A stretch of 64,000 nt of DNA from Massilia sp. HP4 (GTDB lineage: Bacteria; Pseudomonadota; Gammaproteobacteria; Burkholderiales; Burkholderiaceae_D): assembly GCF_005222695.1 (NCBI RefSeq), contig NZ_STGG01000048.1, forward strand, positions 186,001 to 250,000, given 5' to 3'. This document shows positions 48,110-56,383 of the stretch, piece after piece (position 1 is the first letter of the stretch; every line of letters begins with the position of its first letter). The notes beneath the pieces are model-generated. The model saw only the letters and a program-made list of their open reading frames with translations, did not search any database and was not told the origin of the DNA. The translations under genes and the position numbers were made by a program.

Positions 48110-48435
48110 GGCGCCACCTGCCGTTCGAGCCGGTAATCCTCGACGTAGCGGCGCAGCAGCTTGGCGGCCCAGTCATGGTCGTCGTCGAGGTCGTGCTGGC
48201 GGAACAGGTGGTCGAGCCGGGCTACCACCGCCTGCTCGTCCGGGGCGCGGTGGGCCTCGACGCGGGCCACCGGCACCGCCTCGATATGGTGGCGCTGCAG
48301 CGAGGCGATGGTCGCCTCGCTCAGGACCGCGCCCTTGGCCAGCAGCACCAGGCCGTTATTGTCCAGCAGCTCATCCGAGAGCACCATGCCCGGCTCTATC
48401 TGGGTCACGGGAACCATCGCGTGGTCATCGCTCAT
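48106..48435 (-). CDS. Small protein coupled to the HDOD gene
   Basis: A 109-residue soluble protein. The first half (VTQIEPGMVLSDELLDNNG then LLAKGAVLSEATIASLQRH) resembles the N-terminal DUF3391-like segment that precedes HD-GYP domains. The C-terminal FRQHDLDDDHDWAAKLLRRY may mediate protein contact. The ATG at 48435 has a strong GGAGG 4 bp upstream, which decides the start. A stand-alone version of this segment next to an HDOD protein suggests a split two-subunit regulator. Function unknown. Confidence 0.7.
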   Translation of the reverse strand: MSDDHAMVPVTQIEPGMVLSDELLDNNGLVLLAKGAVLSEATIASLQRHHIEAVPVARVEAHRAPDEQAVVARLDHLFRQHDLDDDHDWAAKLLRRYVEDYRLERQVAP

Positions 48436-48586
48436 TTTGCCTCCATTCAATCTGCGCCGATGTTATCACTGGCGGGCACGGATGATTGTAAGTATCCGCA
48501 ATCGGTCTGCCGCTTTCTTCGATGTTCGGGGAATTGTTGTACGCTTTGACATCGGCCTGACCGGCCGCCCATTCATCAGGAGAACC

Positions 48587-49192
48587 ATGAAGCTCTATTT
48601 CAGCCCCGGCGCCTGTTCGCTCGCTCCCCACATCGCCCTGCTGGCCACCGGCCTGCCTTTCGCCTCCGAGCGCGTCAGCCTGCGCACCAAGCAGACGGGC
48701 AGCGGCGAGGATTTCCGCGCGCTCAGTCCCAAGGGCTATGTGCCGGCACTGGAGCTGGAAGACGGACGCCTGCTCACCGAAAACCAGGTGATCCTGCAAT
48801 ACGTGGCCGACCAGGCACCCGCCAGCGGCCTGGCGCCGGCCTTTGGCAGCTTCGAGCGCTACCAGTTGATGGAATGGCTGGGCTGGCTGTCGACCGAGCT
48901 GCACAAGCGTTTCTCGCCGCTGTTCACGCCGGGGACGACGGAGGAGGGCAAGCAGGCGGCCTGGGCCGCGTTGGCCGCGCCGCTGACCTATGTCGCCAAC
49001 CGGATCGACGGCGACGGCTACCTGACCGGACCGCAATTCACAGTGGCCGACGCCTACTTGTTCGCGGTACTGAACTGGGTCGGCTTCGCCAAGCACTCGC
49101 TCGAGGCCTGGCCGGCGCTGCAAGCCTACCAGGCGCGGGTCGCCAGCCTGCCCGTGGTGCGCGAGGCCCTGCGCCGCGAAGGCCTGAACTGA
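48587..49192 (+). CDS. gstA: Beta-class glutathione S-transferase
   Basis: A 201-residue GST. The N-terminus MKLYFSPGACSLAPHIALL closely follows E. coli GstA, with the Cys10 and the catalytic region of beta-class enzymes. KGYVPALELEDGRLLTENQV is the glutathione-binding thioredoxin fold, and FTVADAYLFAVLNW belongs to the helical domain. AGGAGA 5 bp before the ATG fixes the start. It detoxifies electrophiles in the cytoplasm. Confidence 0.92.
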   Translation: MKLYFSPGACSLAPHIALLATGLPFASERVSLRTKQTGSGEDFRALSPKGYVPALELEDGRLLTENQVILQYVADQAPASGLAPAFGSFERYQLMEWLGWLSTELHKRFSPLFTPGTTEEGKQAAWAALAAPLTYVANRIDGDGYLTGPQFTVADAYLFAVLNWVGFAKHSLEAWPALQAYQARVASLPVVREALRREGLN

Positions 49193-49253
49193 CACTGGCG
49201 CTGTCCATAGGAGGCGCGCGCGCCGATTGCCGGCGGCACGTTACCATGCCCAC

Positions 49254-49802
49254 ATGATCAGCCAACGCTATATTGCCCTGTTGCGCGGCGTAAACGTCGG
49301 CCGCGCCAAGCGGATTGCCATGGCCGACTTGCGCAAGCTGGTCGAGAGCCTCGGCTATACGGGCGTACGCAGCCTGCTCAATAGCGGCAATGTGATCTTC
49401 GACGCCGACGTGCCCTCCAGCCAGGCGGCGGAAGCGATCGAGGAGGCGATGATCTTGCGCCTTGGCGTGGGAGCGCGCGTGTTCGTGCTCGAACGCCAGG
49501 AATTTGCCGAGATCGTCGACGACAATCCACTGGTGGACCTGGCCGACGACCATGCACGCCTGTTCGCCTTCCTGTTGTCGGGCGAGGCCCAGCGCGAGGT
49601 GGCTGCCTGCCTGTGTGGCCAGGACTGGCAGCCCGAGGCGCTCGCGATCGGCCGCCGCGCGGCCTATGTGTGGTGCCCGGAAGGTGTGCTCGACAGCGCT
49701 GCCGCGGCCGCGCTGGGCAAGCAGCTGGGCGACGGTACGACGTCGCGCAACTGGCGCACGATCACCAAGCTGCATGGCTTGTGCAGCCATCCGGCCTGCT
49801 GA
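49254..49802 (+). CDS. DUF1697 family protein
   Basis: A 182-residue cytoplasmic protein of the DUF1697 family: ISQRYIALLRGVNVGRAKRI, LESLGYTGVRSLLNSGNVIF-type core and the final TSRNWRTITKL. The family is widespread and has no known function. The ATG at 49254 is used; an in-frame TTG 27 bp upstream is less likely. It lies 61 bp after gstA. Confidence 0.82.
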   Translation: MISQRYIALLRGVNVGRAKRIAMADLRKLVESLGYTGVRSLLNSGNVIFDADVPSSQAAEAIEEAMILRLGVGARVFVLERQEFAEIVDDNPLVDLADDHARLFAFLLSGEAQREVAACLCGQDWQPEALAIGRRAAYVWCPEGVLDSAAAAALGKQLGDGTTSRNWRTITKLHGLCSHPAC

Positions 49803-49833
49803 GCCGCGCACCTTGCCCCACTGCATTTCGCAA

Positions 49834-50118
49834 CTATTTGAACTTGTCGCTGCTGTCGCGGCTGGCCCGGTAGCCGATCAGGATCAGGCCGACCAGCATC
49901 ATCGCGAATACTTCGGGCTCGGGCAGTTCGGATAGATGGGATGGCGGCGTGACGATAGCGGTGTGGCCCGTGACCGCCAGGTCGTGCACCGGTTGTGGGA
50001 CCGGCATAGCCTGCGCGCCATTGCCGGGAACGAGGTCGAGGTTGAGATCGATAACGGCGGCCTGGGCCGCATTGGCGAGGAAGAGCGCAAGCGCCGCCAT
50101 CAAAGCATATCTTTTCAT
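49834..50118 (-). CDS. Short PEP-CTERM sorting-domain protein
   Basis: A 94-residue secreted protein. A signal peptide (MKRYALMAALALFLANAAQA) is followed by only about 48 residues of mature chain, then PEPEVFAMMLVGLILIGYRA, the PEP-CTERM signal (PEP box, hydrophobic helix), though the usual terminal Arg cluster is replaced by a mixed basic/acidic tail. Such proteins are processed by an exosortase at the inner membrane, often in species making exopolysaccharide biofilms. The very small mature part suggests a peptide-like or degenerate protein. Confidence 0.72.
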   Translation of the reverse strand: MKRYALMAALALFLANAAQAAVIDLNLDLVPGNGAQAMPVPQPVHDLAVTGHTAIVTPPSHLSELPEPEVFAMMLVGLILIGYRASRDSSDKFK

Positions 50119-50677
50119 AGCCGTTCCTCTTTACAAGCTAAATGCCACCGAGCTTTGGATGGGTTGAAACGCCATCCGCGGTCGCCATCTTGCCACATCA
50201 GGATAGCAAATCCGCTGGCGCCACCGCGCGCAATTGAACCGATGAGTTGTATAAGGAAGTCATGTGTTTACTGAAAGATGCACGCATCTTGAGCTCAATC
50301 AAAGGAAAAGTTAACTGTGGTAAATAAACCGCGATCAGCAGTAAATATAATGCAGCGTCTATGCAGTTTGATAATGCGAATTTCGCAATAAATCATGATT
50401 TTATTGGCACATTCATCATTATTGCTGTCACTCGGATAGTCAAAAGCGTTATCAGCTTTTTCATCGTCGTCAAATTCCGCACTTTTTTATCTTCAGGGTA
50501 TTCACCTCGGTTTTTTTTAAAGGTATAGTCTCCTTATCCCCTTGCCTTCGGGCATCACAGCAACGTCCACACCAACACGTCTGAAACCTTCGGCCCGGGC
50601 CGACGCCGTCATCGCTGTCCTTGCGACACGGCATATGCAGTTCCACTTTTTGTTCGACGCACTTCGACGAGTACCAG
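50119..50677. other. AT-rich divergent intergenic region
   Basis: About 560 bp clearly richer in A/T than the surroundings, between the PEP-CTERM gene (minus) and the AAA+ protease (plus). Two dyads stand out: AAGATGC-AC-GCATCTT (50275-50290) and TGCGAA-T-TTCGCA (50375-50387). A TATAGT at 50525 follows a T8 run. No gene is called; a 71-codon minus frame (50470-50685) has unusual Cys/Lys content and no family features. Confidence 0.4.
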
Positions 50678-52636
50678 ATGCCCAATTTTTCCCGACTTCA
50701 GATTGCCTTCAAGAACGTTTACGTCCGCATCCTGTCCGCTATCCTGCTGGGCTTGCTCGTGGCGCTGGCGATCTTCAAGTCCGATGTGCCGCAAGACCCG
50801 AGCCCGGTCGTGCACTCGCAGAACATCGCCGAGATCACCTCGCTGGCCGACCAGAAGGCGCGCCTGGATTACCTGTTGATCGCGCATCCGCTGTCCGAGG
50901 CGCCGCGCTATATCTACAAGTTCAAGGATTCAGCGAACTTGAACGTGGTGAAGGTGCCCAGCACCTCGCACCTGTCGCTGGAGCGCGAAGTGTTGCTCAA
51001 GAACGCGATCCCGTATTCGATCGCCAGGGATGACTACCTGGCCAGCCACAAGGCGGTGATGGACGAGGGCGTGAGCATGCTCGGCCAGGCCGGTGACTTC
51101 GCGAAGCGCAATGCTTTCCCGATCATCCTGGTGCTGGTGATCCTGTACGTGATCAAGTTCGGCATCCCGGGCATGGGCACGAGCGTGTCGATGATCACCC
51201 CGGACAAGCTGAAGGGCAGCCTGGACGACCTGATCGGCATGGACGATATCAAGCAGGAAGTGCTGCACCTTGAAGACATGATCCGCAACCGCGAGGTGTA
51301 CCAGTCGCACAATATCGACAAGCCGTTCAATGTGATGCTGACCGGTCCTGCCGGCACCGGTAAAACCAAATTGGTCGGCTACCTGGCCAAGCGCCTCGAG
51401 ATGCCGATGATCTCGGCCTCGGGTTCGGCGCTTGAGTCGGGCTACGTCGGCGGCGGCTCGAAGGCGCTGAACGCCCTGTACCGCAAGGCTTGCGCCAAGG
51501 GCAAGTGCATCATCTTCCTGGATGAAGCGCAAAGCCTGTTCATGCCGCGCGGCCGCAGCGACAAGAAATGGGAAGACGACACCGCCAACACCATGCTGGG
51601 CCTGCTGGATGGCGTGAAGAGCGACAAGGGCGCGAACGTGATCTGGATCGTCGCCTCGAACTTCGACGACAACACGACCGAGATGGACGAAGCGATGCTG
51701 CGCCGCTTCTCGGTGAAGATCAACTTCCGCCTGCCGAACAAGGCCGAGCGCCGCGAACTGCTGCGCAGCTTTTTGGCACGCAAGAAGGAAGGCCTGGTCG
51801 ATTGGGAAGACCTGAACCTGGACCAGGTGGCCGAGATCACCCAGAACCTGAGCCCGGCGCTGCTGGAAACCGTGGTCGAGCGTGCGAGCATGCTGTCGAT
51901 CCAGGAAAGGACGATCATCAATACCAATCTGATGTTCCGCGCTTATGAGCGCGCGACCATCGGCTTGACCGACCGTGCGACCACGGCCGAGAAGCACAAG
52001 CAGCGCGAGCGCATTGCGCTGCACGAATTGGGGCACTTCTTCATGCAGATCGATCCCCACCTGCGCGCTGGGCTCAGCCTGGCCGAGGTGAAGGAAAAGT
52101 CGCACCTGCTCAAGATCAGTACCGAGGCGGTGTCGAAGATCGGCGCGCTGGGTTATGTGCTGCAGTCGGGCGAGGATATGTCGCTGCGCACGCTGGAAGA
52201 GCTGGAACGCGATGTGGTCGGCCTGTATGGCGGCGTGGCGGCGGAAGAGCTGTTCTATGGCGCGCGCGGTATTTCGGTCGGCAGCCAGAATGACATCGAG
52301 AAGATCACCAAGATGCTCAATCTCATGGTGAGCCGCCTGTCGATGTATTCGCGCTCGAAGATCGATTACAGCCAGTTGCAGCAGGAAGCCAGCGGCGAGC
52401 ATACCGTGCGGCTGGTGGAAGAAAAGGCCGATGCGCTTTATAGCTATACGCTCGATTCGATCCGCGATTACAAGCTGGTGATGGAATCGCTCAAGGACAC
52501 GCTGCTCGAGCAGTATGTGCTGTCGAAGGATGAGGTGTTTGCATTGCTGGAAGAGCGTAGCGAGTTGCTGATGCCGCAGTTGCATGGGCACCGGACGGCC
52601 AAGTTGACGTTGTGCGAGGACGAAGTCGCGGCTTGA
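50678..52636 (+). CDS. FtsH-like membrane AAA+ metalloprotease (divergent)
   Basis: A 652-residue protein with FtsH topology. A first membrane helix (about residues 16-34), a ~110-residue periplasmic domain and a second helix (about 146-166) are followed by an AAA+ domain with Walker [10 protein letters not shown] (Lys229), pore-loop-like GYVGGG, Walker B CIIFLDEAQ and EAMLRRF. An M41-type peptidase domain has H449-E-L-G-H453 and the acidic ligand in GSQNDIEKITKM. FtsH proper has FVGVG, GRFDR and HEAGH, so this is a diverged paralogue. The ATG at 50678 starts just before the first helix. It is monocistronic, with a terminator after it. Substrate unknown. Confidence 0.85.
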   Translation: MPNFSRLQIAFKNVYVRILSAILLGLLVALAIFKSDVPQDPSPVVHSQNIAEITSLADQKARLDYLLIAHPLSEAPRYIYKFKDSANLNVVKVPSTSHLSLEREVLLKNAIPYSIARDDYLASHKAVMDEGVSMLGQAGDFAKRNAFPIILVLVILYVIKFGIPGMGTSVSMITPDKLKGSLDDLIGMDDIKQEVLHLEDMIRNREVYQSHNIDKPFNVMLTGPAGTGKTKLVGYLAKRLEMPMISASGSALESGYVGGGSKALNALYRKACAKGKCIIFLDEAQSLFMPRGRSDKKWEDDTANTMLGLLDGVKSDKGANVIWIVASNFDDNTTEMDEAMLRRFSVKINFRLPNKAERRELLRSFLARKKEGLVDWEDLNLDQVAEITQNLSPALLETVVERASMLSIQERTIINTNLMFRAYERATIGLTDRATTAEKHKQRERIALHELGHFFMQIDPHLRAGLSLAEVKEKSHLLKISTEAVSKIGALGYVLQSGEDMSLRTLEELERDVVGLYGGVAAEELFYGARGISVGSQNDIEKITKMLNLMVSRLSMYSRSKIDYSQLQQEASGEHTVRLVEEKADALYSYTLDSIRDYKLVMESLKDTLLEQYVLSKDEVFALLEERSELLMPQLHGHRTAKLTLCEDEVAA

Positions 52637-52659
52637 TCACCGTCGGCGCTCTGATAGAA

Positions 52660-52693
52660 CCCGTCCCGCGCAAGCCGGATGGGGTTTTGTTTT
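52660..52693 (+). terminator. Intrinsic terminator of the AAA+ protease gene
   Basis: CCCGTCC (52660-52666) pairs with GGATGGG (52677-52683), with one G-U, around a 10-base loop and is followed by GTTTTGTTTT. It lies 24 bp after the stop codon and before the convergent effector gene. Confidence 0.65.
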
Positions 52694-52713
52694 CTGGAGC
52701 ATCGTTGCCAGCA

Positions 52714-54809
52714 TCATGCGCGCGTAGCGACATCGGAACTCCCGGATGCTGGCGTGTCGATCCCGGACAGCAGGACTGAATCGTGGCCGCCATAGATTTT
52801 CCTGAAACGTAGGTAGCCTGCACCGGCGAGCCACCCTATACGGGTATCCCACGGTTCGCGTCCAGCAGTAGCCATGCGTGGAATCTTCTTCGTTTTCTTG
52901 TATTCATCGACGGCCTCTCTCTGCGCCGGGCTCAGGCGATCCGATGCGGCCTCGTAATCCGACTTTCCGGTTGCCGTCGATAGCGCGACTTTCGCCTGCC
53001 CCAGCTCACGTCGGGCCTGCCATCCCTGCAATTGCTCGTGTGCCAGTTTTTCGCTGTCTGGGTTCCCTGGCACTAATTTGAACCAGGCGCGCGAGTCGTG
53101 GACATAATTGTCGAAAAAGTTCACGATGCAGGGAGGGAGAGAAAACTCATCCTTCCACCATGTCGCGATCTGGAGCCATTCAGCTTCGTGATCATTGCCA
53201 AACCCAGGTTGTTGCGACTTGAAGATGGTGCTGACCGCCTTGTTGCGCTTCCAATCGACGAACTTCTTGATCTCGTCTTCGAATTCGAGAGACGCGCTGT
53301 ACAGGTCGTTTTTGTCGAAGTTGGATGCCCTTGCAAAACTGTCGCTGGATTGCAAAGGGTGTTTGCCACTGATGCGGCGCCAGACGCGCCATTCGATGTA
53401 CTTGCGTGCTTGCTCGCGCATGATCTCATGGAGTGGGCCGTTCTTGACTTGGCACGATGCAATGTACGCATTGAAGTCCACTATGGTCTTTTTCGTTAAT
53501 GCGAAGCGATCTTGTGCTTCTTGACCGGCGAGTTCGAGTTTCAGTGGCACGCCGGTCAACCGTGCTGTCTTGTACATCAGGATGAGAGAGATTCTTGCGA
53601 GCATGTCATCTCCATTGGGATGGATTCCTCGTCCCTGTTCGCCAGGGCAGTATCCGCAACCGATATCGGAGTGGACGCCTGGCATGACGATTTCTTGGTG
53701 TCCAAATACTAGATTTCCGCCTACCGATATCGAATCCACAGGAAAACTGCGCCTTATTTCGTGCGCGGCGACGATATGCAGGCATCGAACATCGTGAGGA
53801 ATACGCAGGCTATTTTCGATATCCGCCCACGCGCCATGCCCTGTTGTGCCACCCAGCGTATTTCCCACGCCGATGGCTGCGACGGTGTCGAACAAGCCGA
53901 GAAAATCGAACTGGACAGGAAACCCGCCGAGCGACATGCCGCCTGCTGCGCCGACTAACTGCGCGTCAAGTTTGCACACGGACTGCAGCCAATTGGTGAA
54001 AGCACGTGCCTGGGTTGCGCCGCGCGAGAACCCGAAGATCGAGATGTAAATCGTCTTAACCGTGGCAGGTGCGATCTTTACGGGGCGTCCCGTTGTTCGA
54101 TCAGGCCAGTGCTGGGCGACGGATTTGTGTAAACGTTGAAGCAACTGCTCGAACACAATTCTTGCGCTGCTATGGGCTGCCGGAGTAAATCCGGTCCGGC
54201 CTGCCTTCAACGTCAATCGAGGTTTTTCGCCCGTCATTGCCCTGCGTGTCCATTTGTTCAGGGTGACGCGCTCGAACATTTTGTCCATCTCTGATTGAGG
54301 TACCAGCGGAGTTCCCAAGAAGTATCGATGAATGTTATTGATAGCCTGGATCAGAGACCACAGGATTCGCCGCTCGCCCATTCGGCCGCTTGCGCCTCCA
54401 GTTCGTTCGTCCAGCCAGTCGGCCATGTCACCTACCTGCTCGAAAGGGGAAGAGACGCCAGGCGCATACACTTTGAAGAAGTGCTGATAAAGCTCCGGGT
54501 TTTTTTCCAGTCGGTGTAGGGTGGCAAGACACCTGGCACGCTACGGCCGGGATAGCAGTCATAGAGGCGAGCTATATTGGAGTAATTGTTTCCTTCTTCA
54601 GCCTGGATATAGTTATTTTTGGTGCCATCAAAGAAAAATCCGAAGAATAGATTTGTCGTGCAACGCTCTTTTGCGTCGCATATGCGAGGGTTTTCTCTAG
54701 CTGCATAGTTTAGAGTGATTTTTTCGCGGTCATCGATGCTGAAAAATTTATCAAAATTAACAGCATTGGTATATTTTTCGTCGACTCCATCGATTAGTCG
54801 CATAGTCAC
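52714..54809 (-). pseudogene. DUF2235 type VI lipase effector, split by a frameshift
   Basis: Two consecutive minus-strand frames encode one protein of about 698 residues. The first frame (54809 to about 54500; GTG start overlapping the upstream TGA) holds the DUF2235 opening FFGFFFDGTKNNYIQAEEG and SNIARLYDCYPG. The second frame, from about 54500 to 52714, continues with NPELYQHFFKVYAPG, then FGFSRGATQARAF, the GxSxG nucleophile elbow, and GVHSDIGCGY. DUF2235 is the catalytic domain of Tle phospholipase effectors delivered by VgrG. The frames join by a -1 shift at seven consecutive A. It could be a mutation, a sequencing error, phase variation or slippage; the reading frame beyond is otherwise intact, which argues against old decay. 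Confidence 0.8.
54500..54506 (-). other. A7 homopolymer at the effector frameshift
   Basis: On the coding (minus) strand the context is CTGG followed by seven A, then CCCGG. Reading TGG-AAA-AAA-ACC leads to an early stop at 54432-54434. Inserting one A gives TGG-AAA-AAA-AAC-CCG-GAG and restores the family-like downstream frame. Confidence 0.85.
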
Positions 54810-55555
54810 GGTTTCGCCTCCATAACATTCTGCAGCCTTTGCTTGCTATGTTTCAAGCCTGCGGCGTAACGAGTTCTGAGTTTTGTCAAATATGTGGGAT
54901 CGTTAGGGCCAGAGAATTCAGTTAACGATGTAGGGTCGTTTTTCTTTGCATAGTCCCAAGCTTCGCTAACACGTCGTTCAGGTTCATCCTCAAGTTCTCT
55001 CAGAAGGGATTGGTATAATTCAACGCCGTGGGCCTCATGTCGTCGATACAATTCCCATCGCTCGCGTCTATATTCAATCGAGGGGATTGGCCAGCCCTTA
55101 ACGGAGCCTGGCCACTTGGGATGATCAGGCTCGTAATCGCTCGAAACCACTTCTATCCTGCCGTCACTGTGGCGTAGAACCCATATCTCCCCGGGTTCTC
55201 CGTCAGCATATTTGGGAACTTCAGCCTCGACGACTTCCTTTATTTGACGCGAAGTCCCACGAGGCGGTCTCTTAGGCCAGTGCTTCGCATGAATTTTTAA
55301 CTTCAGGCCAGGCTCCCATTTACGCGGCAATACGGCGCAACAACCGATGCCGCCGGCGCCGAACGGATCGATCAATCCGCTGCCGCCACTGATTCTTTCC
55401 GGGTTCTCTGGATCCTTGAGGTGGAAGCTGAACGTCTCGGCGGTATGATTTACGCCGTGCAGATTCACGCCGACAGTCTTTTCTTCGCGCGAGTAAAAAT
55501 AAACCGCCGTTGAAATAATCGCCAGCACGATCAGGAATCGCTTGTTACCACTCAT
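54806..55555 (-). CDS. DUF3304 protein, putative Tle immunity protein
   Basis: A 249-residue protein with one N-terminal membrane segment (RFLIVLAIISTAVYFY) and then a periplasmic domain. GVNHTAETFSFHL and GGIGCCAVLPRKWEPGLKL are the DUF3304 signature, including the adjacent Cys pair. DUF3304 proteins are commonly encoded beside Tle effectors and probably block their own lipase in the periplasm. Its ends overlap the adaptor upstream and the effector downstream by 4 bp each. The region is AT-richer than the window average, consistent with horizontal acquisition. Confidence 0.75.
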   Translation of the reverse strand: MSGNKRFLIVLAIISTAVYFYSREEKTVGVNLHGVNHTAETFSFHLKDPENPERISGGSGLIDPFGAGGIGCCAVLPRKWEPGLKLKIHAKHWPKRPPRGTSRQIKEVVEAEVPKYADGEPGEIWVLRHSDGRIEVVSSDYEPDHPKWPGSVKGWPIPSIEYRRERWELYRRHEAHGVELYQSLLRELEDEPERRVSEAWDYAKKNDPTSLTEFSGPNDPTYLTKLRTRYAAGLKHSKQRLQNVMEAKP

Positions 55556-56382
55556 CGCGTTACCGCCCTTTCAATCCGATCGGCACGTGCCGCTTGCCAG
55601 CTGGCAAACCTGACCACGGAAGTCGAAGCGGTTTCTGCCTGTCCCTCCCGCCATAGGAATTCGCACCAGTCCAGCATCGCCTGCTCCGTCAATCGCTCTT
55701 TTTCTGCCACCTGTAGTGCCAGCGACAGCACCTCAAACCCCTGCAACGCCGGCGCCAGTGGTCCCATGTGACGCTGCATGAACAGCGCTAGCATTTCGTC
55801 GATACGACTGTCCTCCACCAGCAAGCCGAACTGCCGCGCATCCAGTGACGGAGACGCCGCAAGGTCCGCATCGGCGCCATCGAGCCGAATCTCTTGCCAG
55901 GCCCCGTCGCGCGCGATACAGGCCCAGCTCGTGGCAGGGCCAAGGAGCTGCGCACGCTGCCCTTGATCCAACACATGGACGATCGCAGGAATCCTTCGCG
56001 TATCGGCAAAGCGCAAATGAAACCGCTGTCCTTCAGCTTCGATGACGGTCCATGCCGCCATCCTCGCGGCAAGCTGTCTCACATCCTCGTGCGTCTGGAT
56101 CACGCTGACCATGGGCCAGCCGCTGCAACGGTGCAGCATTCGTTGGACAGTTGAATCCTCCAGATCGAATGGCGTCACGAACGACGACAAGTCCAACGCT
56201 TCGTCGCTACACCCCGGAAGCGAGGAAAACAACATGCCTTTCCGATCTGGGTGAATGCCCCGATGCAGCCCAGGAACGAAGGCCCCGTCGATCAGCAAAT
56301 GCAGCTGCTGTCCTGTCGGCAGTTCCCGTGCACGGACGCATAACCCGTCCATCCACCCAGCCTTGAACGGTTCGATCAGCAT
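55552..56382 (-). CDS. DUF4123 T6SS effector adaptor/chaperone
   Basis: A 276-residue cytoplasmic protein. QQLHLLIDGAFVPGLHRG opens the chain, FHLRFADTRRIPAIVHVLD resembles the FRFYDPRV core of DUF4123 (Tap/TEC-type adaptors), and a helical C-terminal part follows. These proteins load a cognate effector onto VgrG. It starts one base after the vgrG stop and overlaps the DUF3304 start, fixing it in the vgrG cassette. Confidence 0.82.
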   Translation of the reverse strand: MLIEPFKAGWMDGLCVRARELPTGQQLHLLIDGAFVPGLHRGIHPDRKGMLFSSLPGCSDEALDLSSFVTPFDLEDSTVQRMLHRCSGWPMVSVIQTHEDVRQLAARMAAWTVIEAEGQRFHLRFADTRRIPAIVHVLDQGQRAQLLGPATSWACIARDGAWQEIRLDGADADLAASPSLDARQFGLLVEDSRIDEMLALFMQRHMGPLAPALQGFEVLSLALQVAEKERLTEQAMLDWCEFLWREGQAETASTSVVRFASWQAARADRIERAVTR

Positions 56383-56383
56383 C

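Noticed and set aside
50470-50685. 71-codon minus-strand frame upstream of the AAA+ protease
   Set aside because: Cys/Lys-rich, no family match, would overlap the protease start and the probable promoter region.
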